Assembly (NCBI GenBank): GCA_937920485.1
Contig: CALETL010000032.1
Location: 1 to 7,340 of the forward strand
Direction: 5' to 3'
Source: an uncultured Phycisphaerae bacterium
GTDB taxonomy: Bacteria > Planctomycetota > Phycisphaerae > Sedimentisphaerales > Anaerohalosphaeraceae
DNA length: 7,340 nucleotides
Below are positions 6,894-7,340 of this stretch, piece by piece. Position numbers and translations under genes: made by a program. The stretch's first letter is position 1. The number at the start of each line of letters is the position of its first letter. Under the pieces are notes generated by a model. That model was not told the DNA's origin and searched no databases. It saw only the letters and a program-made list of their open reading frames with translations.

Positions 6894-7340
6894 TCACAGA
6901 ACACTACAAATAATATTTTTGTACATTTGCTTTGCTGTTTCCATTGCTCCGATTTCGATATATTCATCGGGTTTGTGGCAGAGTGTGCCGTCGCCGGGGC
7001 CGAGAATAAGGATCGGGGTGTTTAGCTTCTCAAAATGGGGGCCGTCGGTGGTGAAGCCGGCAGTCTGAGTTTCTGGTATGTCTGTGGCCTGACAGACGGC
7101 TTTTACGAACGGCGAGTCGGCAGGCGTTTCCATTGCGTCAACCGCGCGTATGATGGAAATCTCAGTTTTGAAGTTCGGGTCGCTTTTGCGGATATCGTCA
7201 CAAACCGCTTGCAGACTTTCAATAATAGCCGCATGATCCTGTCCCGGCAGAGTGCGAATGTCGAGTTCAAGTGAGCAATTGTCCGGGACGATATTTGTTG
7301 CGTTGCCGCCGGTAATGCGATTGGGACTGACCGAACATCC
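6894..7340 (-). CDS. M20 family metallopeptidase (ArgE/DapE-type deacylase), C-terminal part, N-terminus outside window
   Basis: The last 148 residues of a zinc-dependent M20 hydrolase are visible; the family is usually about 370-420 residues, so most of the catalytic domain is off the right edge. The fragment opens inside the dimerisation domain: TGGNATNIVPDNCSLELDIRTLPGQ matches the M20_dimer (PF07687) signature. It then returns to the catalytic domain with TTDGPHF and LILGPGDGTLCHKPDEYIEI. The His of LCHKPDEY (about visible residue 122) is the expected C-terminal zinc ligand. Such enzymes remove acyl groups from acetylornithine, succinyl-diaminopimelate or small peptides. The GPGDG-HKPDEY ending looks closest to ArgE/DapE-like members, but the substrate cannot be decided from this part. 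The stop (TGA) lies 34 bases before the preferred alternative start of the channel gene (40 bases before ATG 6853), so the two are probably cotranscribed. Confidence 0.88.
   Translation of the reverse strand, partial: GCSVSPNRITGGNATNIVPDNCSLELDIRTLPGQDHAAIIESLQAVCDDIRKSDPNFKTEISIIRAVDAMETPADSPFVKAVCQATDIPETQTAGFTTDGPHFEKLNTPILILGPGDGTLCHKPDEYIEIGAMETAKQMYKNIICSVL

Noticed and set aside
1..7340. A new defence, mobile or multi-gene accessory system
   Set aside because: All genes belong to housekeeping or known families, gene spacing and terminators are regular, and there are no repeats, integrase or transposase genes, or compositional breaks that I could see.

Overview
The window is an ordinary chromosomal stretch of a bacterium with moderate GC content and Shine-Dalgarno-led genes. 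Every gene with a clear open frame belongs to a known family. The L21 sequence, the Thermus-type alpha-glucan phosphorylase and the CASTOR/POLLUX-like channel would fit the PVC group (Planctomycetota/Phycisphaerae or Kiritimatiellota). That placement is an impression from protein style, not a demonstration. I found no mobile element, CRISPR array, tRNA, rRNA or clear sign of horizontal transfer.

Left part (1-1043): the 3' end of a glucose-6-phosphate dehydrogenase gene (zwf) reads rightwards and converges on a single-gene rplU unit (ribosomal protein L21) reading leftwards. A strong hairpin terminator, with its U-tract on the rplU side, sits between them. The rplU-dat intergenic region holds two divergent sigma70-like promoters, both with a 17-nt spacer. 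One drives rplU and the other drives the D-amino acid aminotransferase gene. No rpmA (L27) follows rplU, which is unusual.

Middle (1044-4852): dat (D-alanine/D-glutamate transamination for the cell wall) is followed, after a 240-base gap, by a large glgP gene (glycogen/maltodextrin phosphorylase, GT35). A canonical intrinsic terminator ends glgP. The gap has no gene, and its regulatory content could not be settled.

Right part (4901-7340): a leftward unit begins beyond the window with an M20 metallopeptidase gene (ArgE/DapE type, partial). After 34 bases comes a 650-residue membrane protein with two membrane helices, a pore-like loop and two RCK-like cytosolic domains, resembling the CASTOR/POLLUX/DMI1 ion channels.

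Glucose-1-phosphate released by GlgP becomes glucose-6-phosphate, the substrate of Zwf, so the two enzymes are metabolically linked. They are not in one transcription unit here, since the rplU unit lies between them on the other strand. For three genes (dat, glgP and the channel) the ribosome binding site supports a start downstream of the longest possible one. The most interesting item is the plant-symbiosis-type channel homologue.
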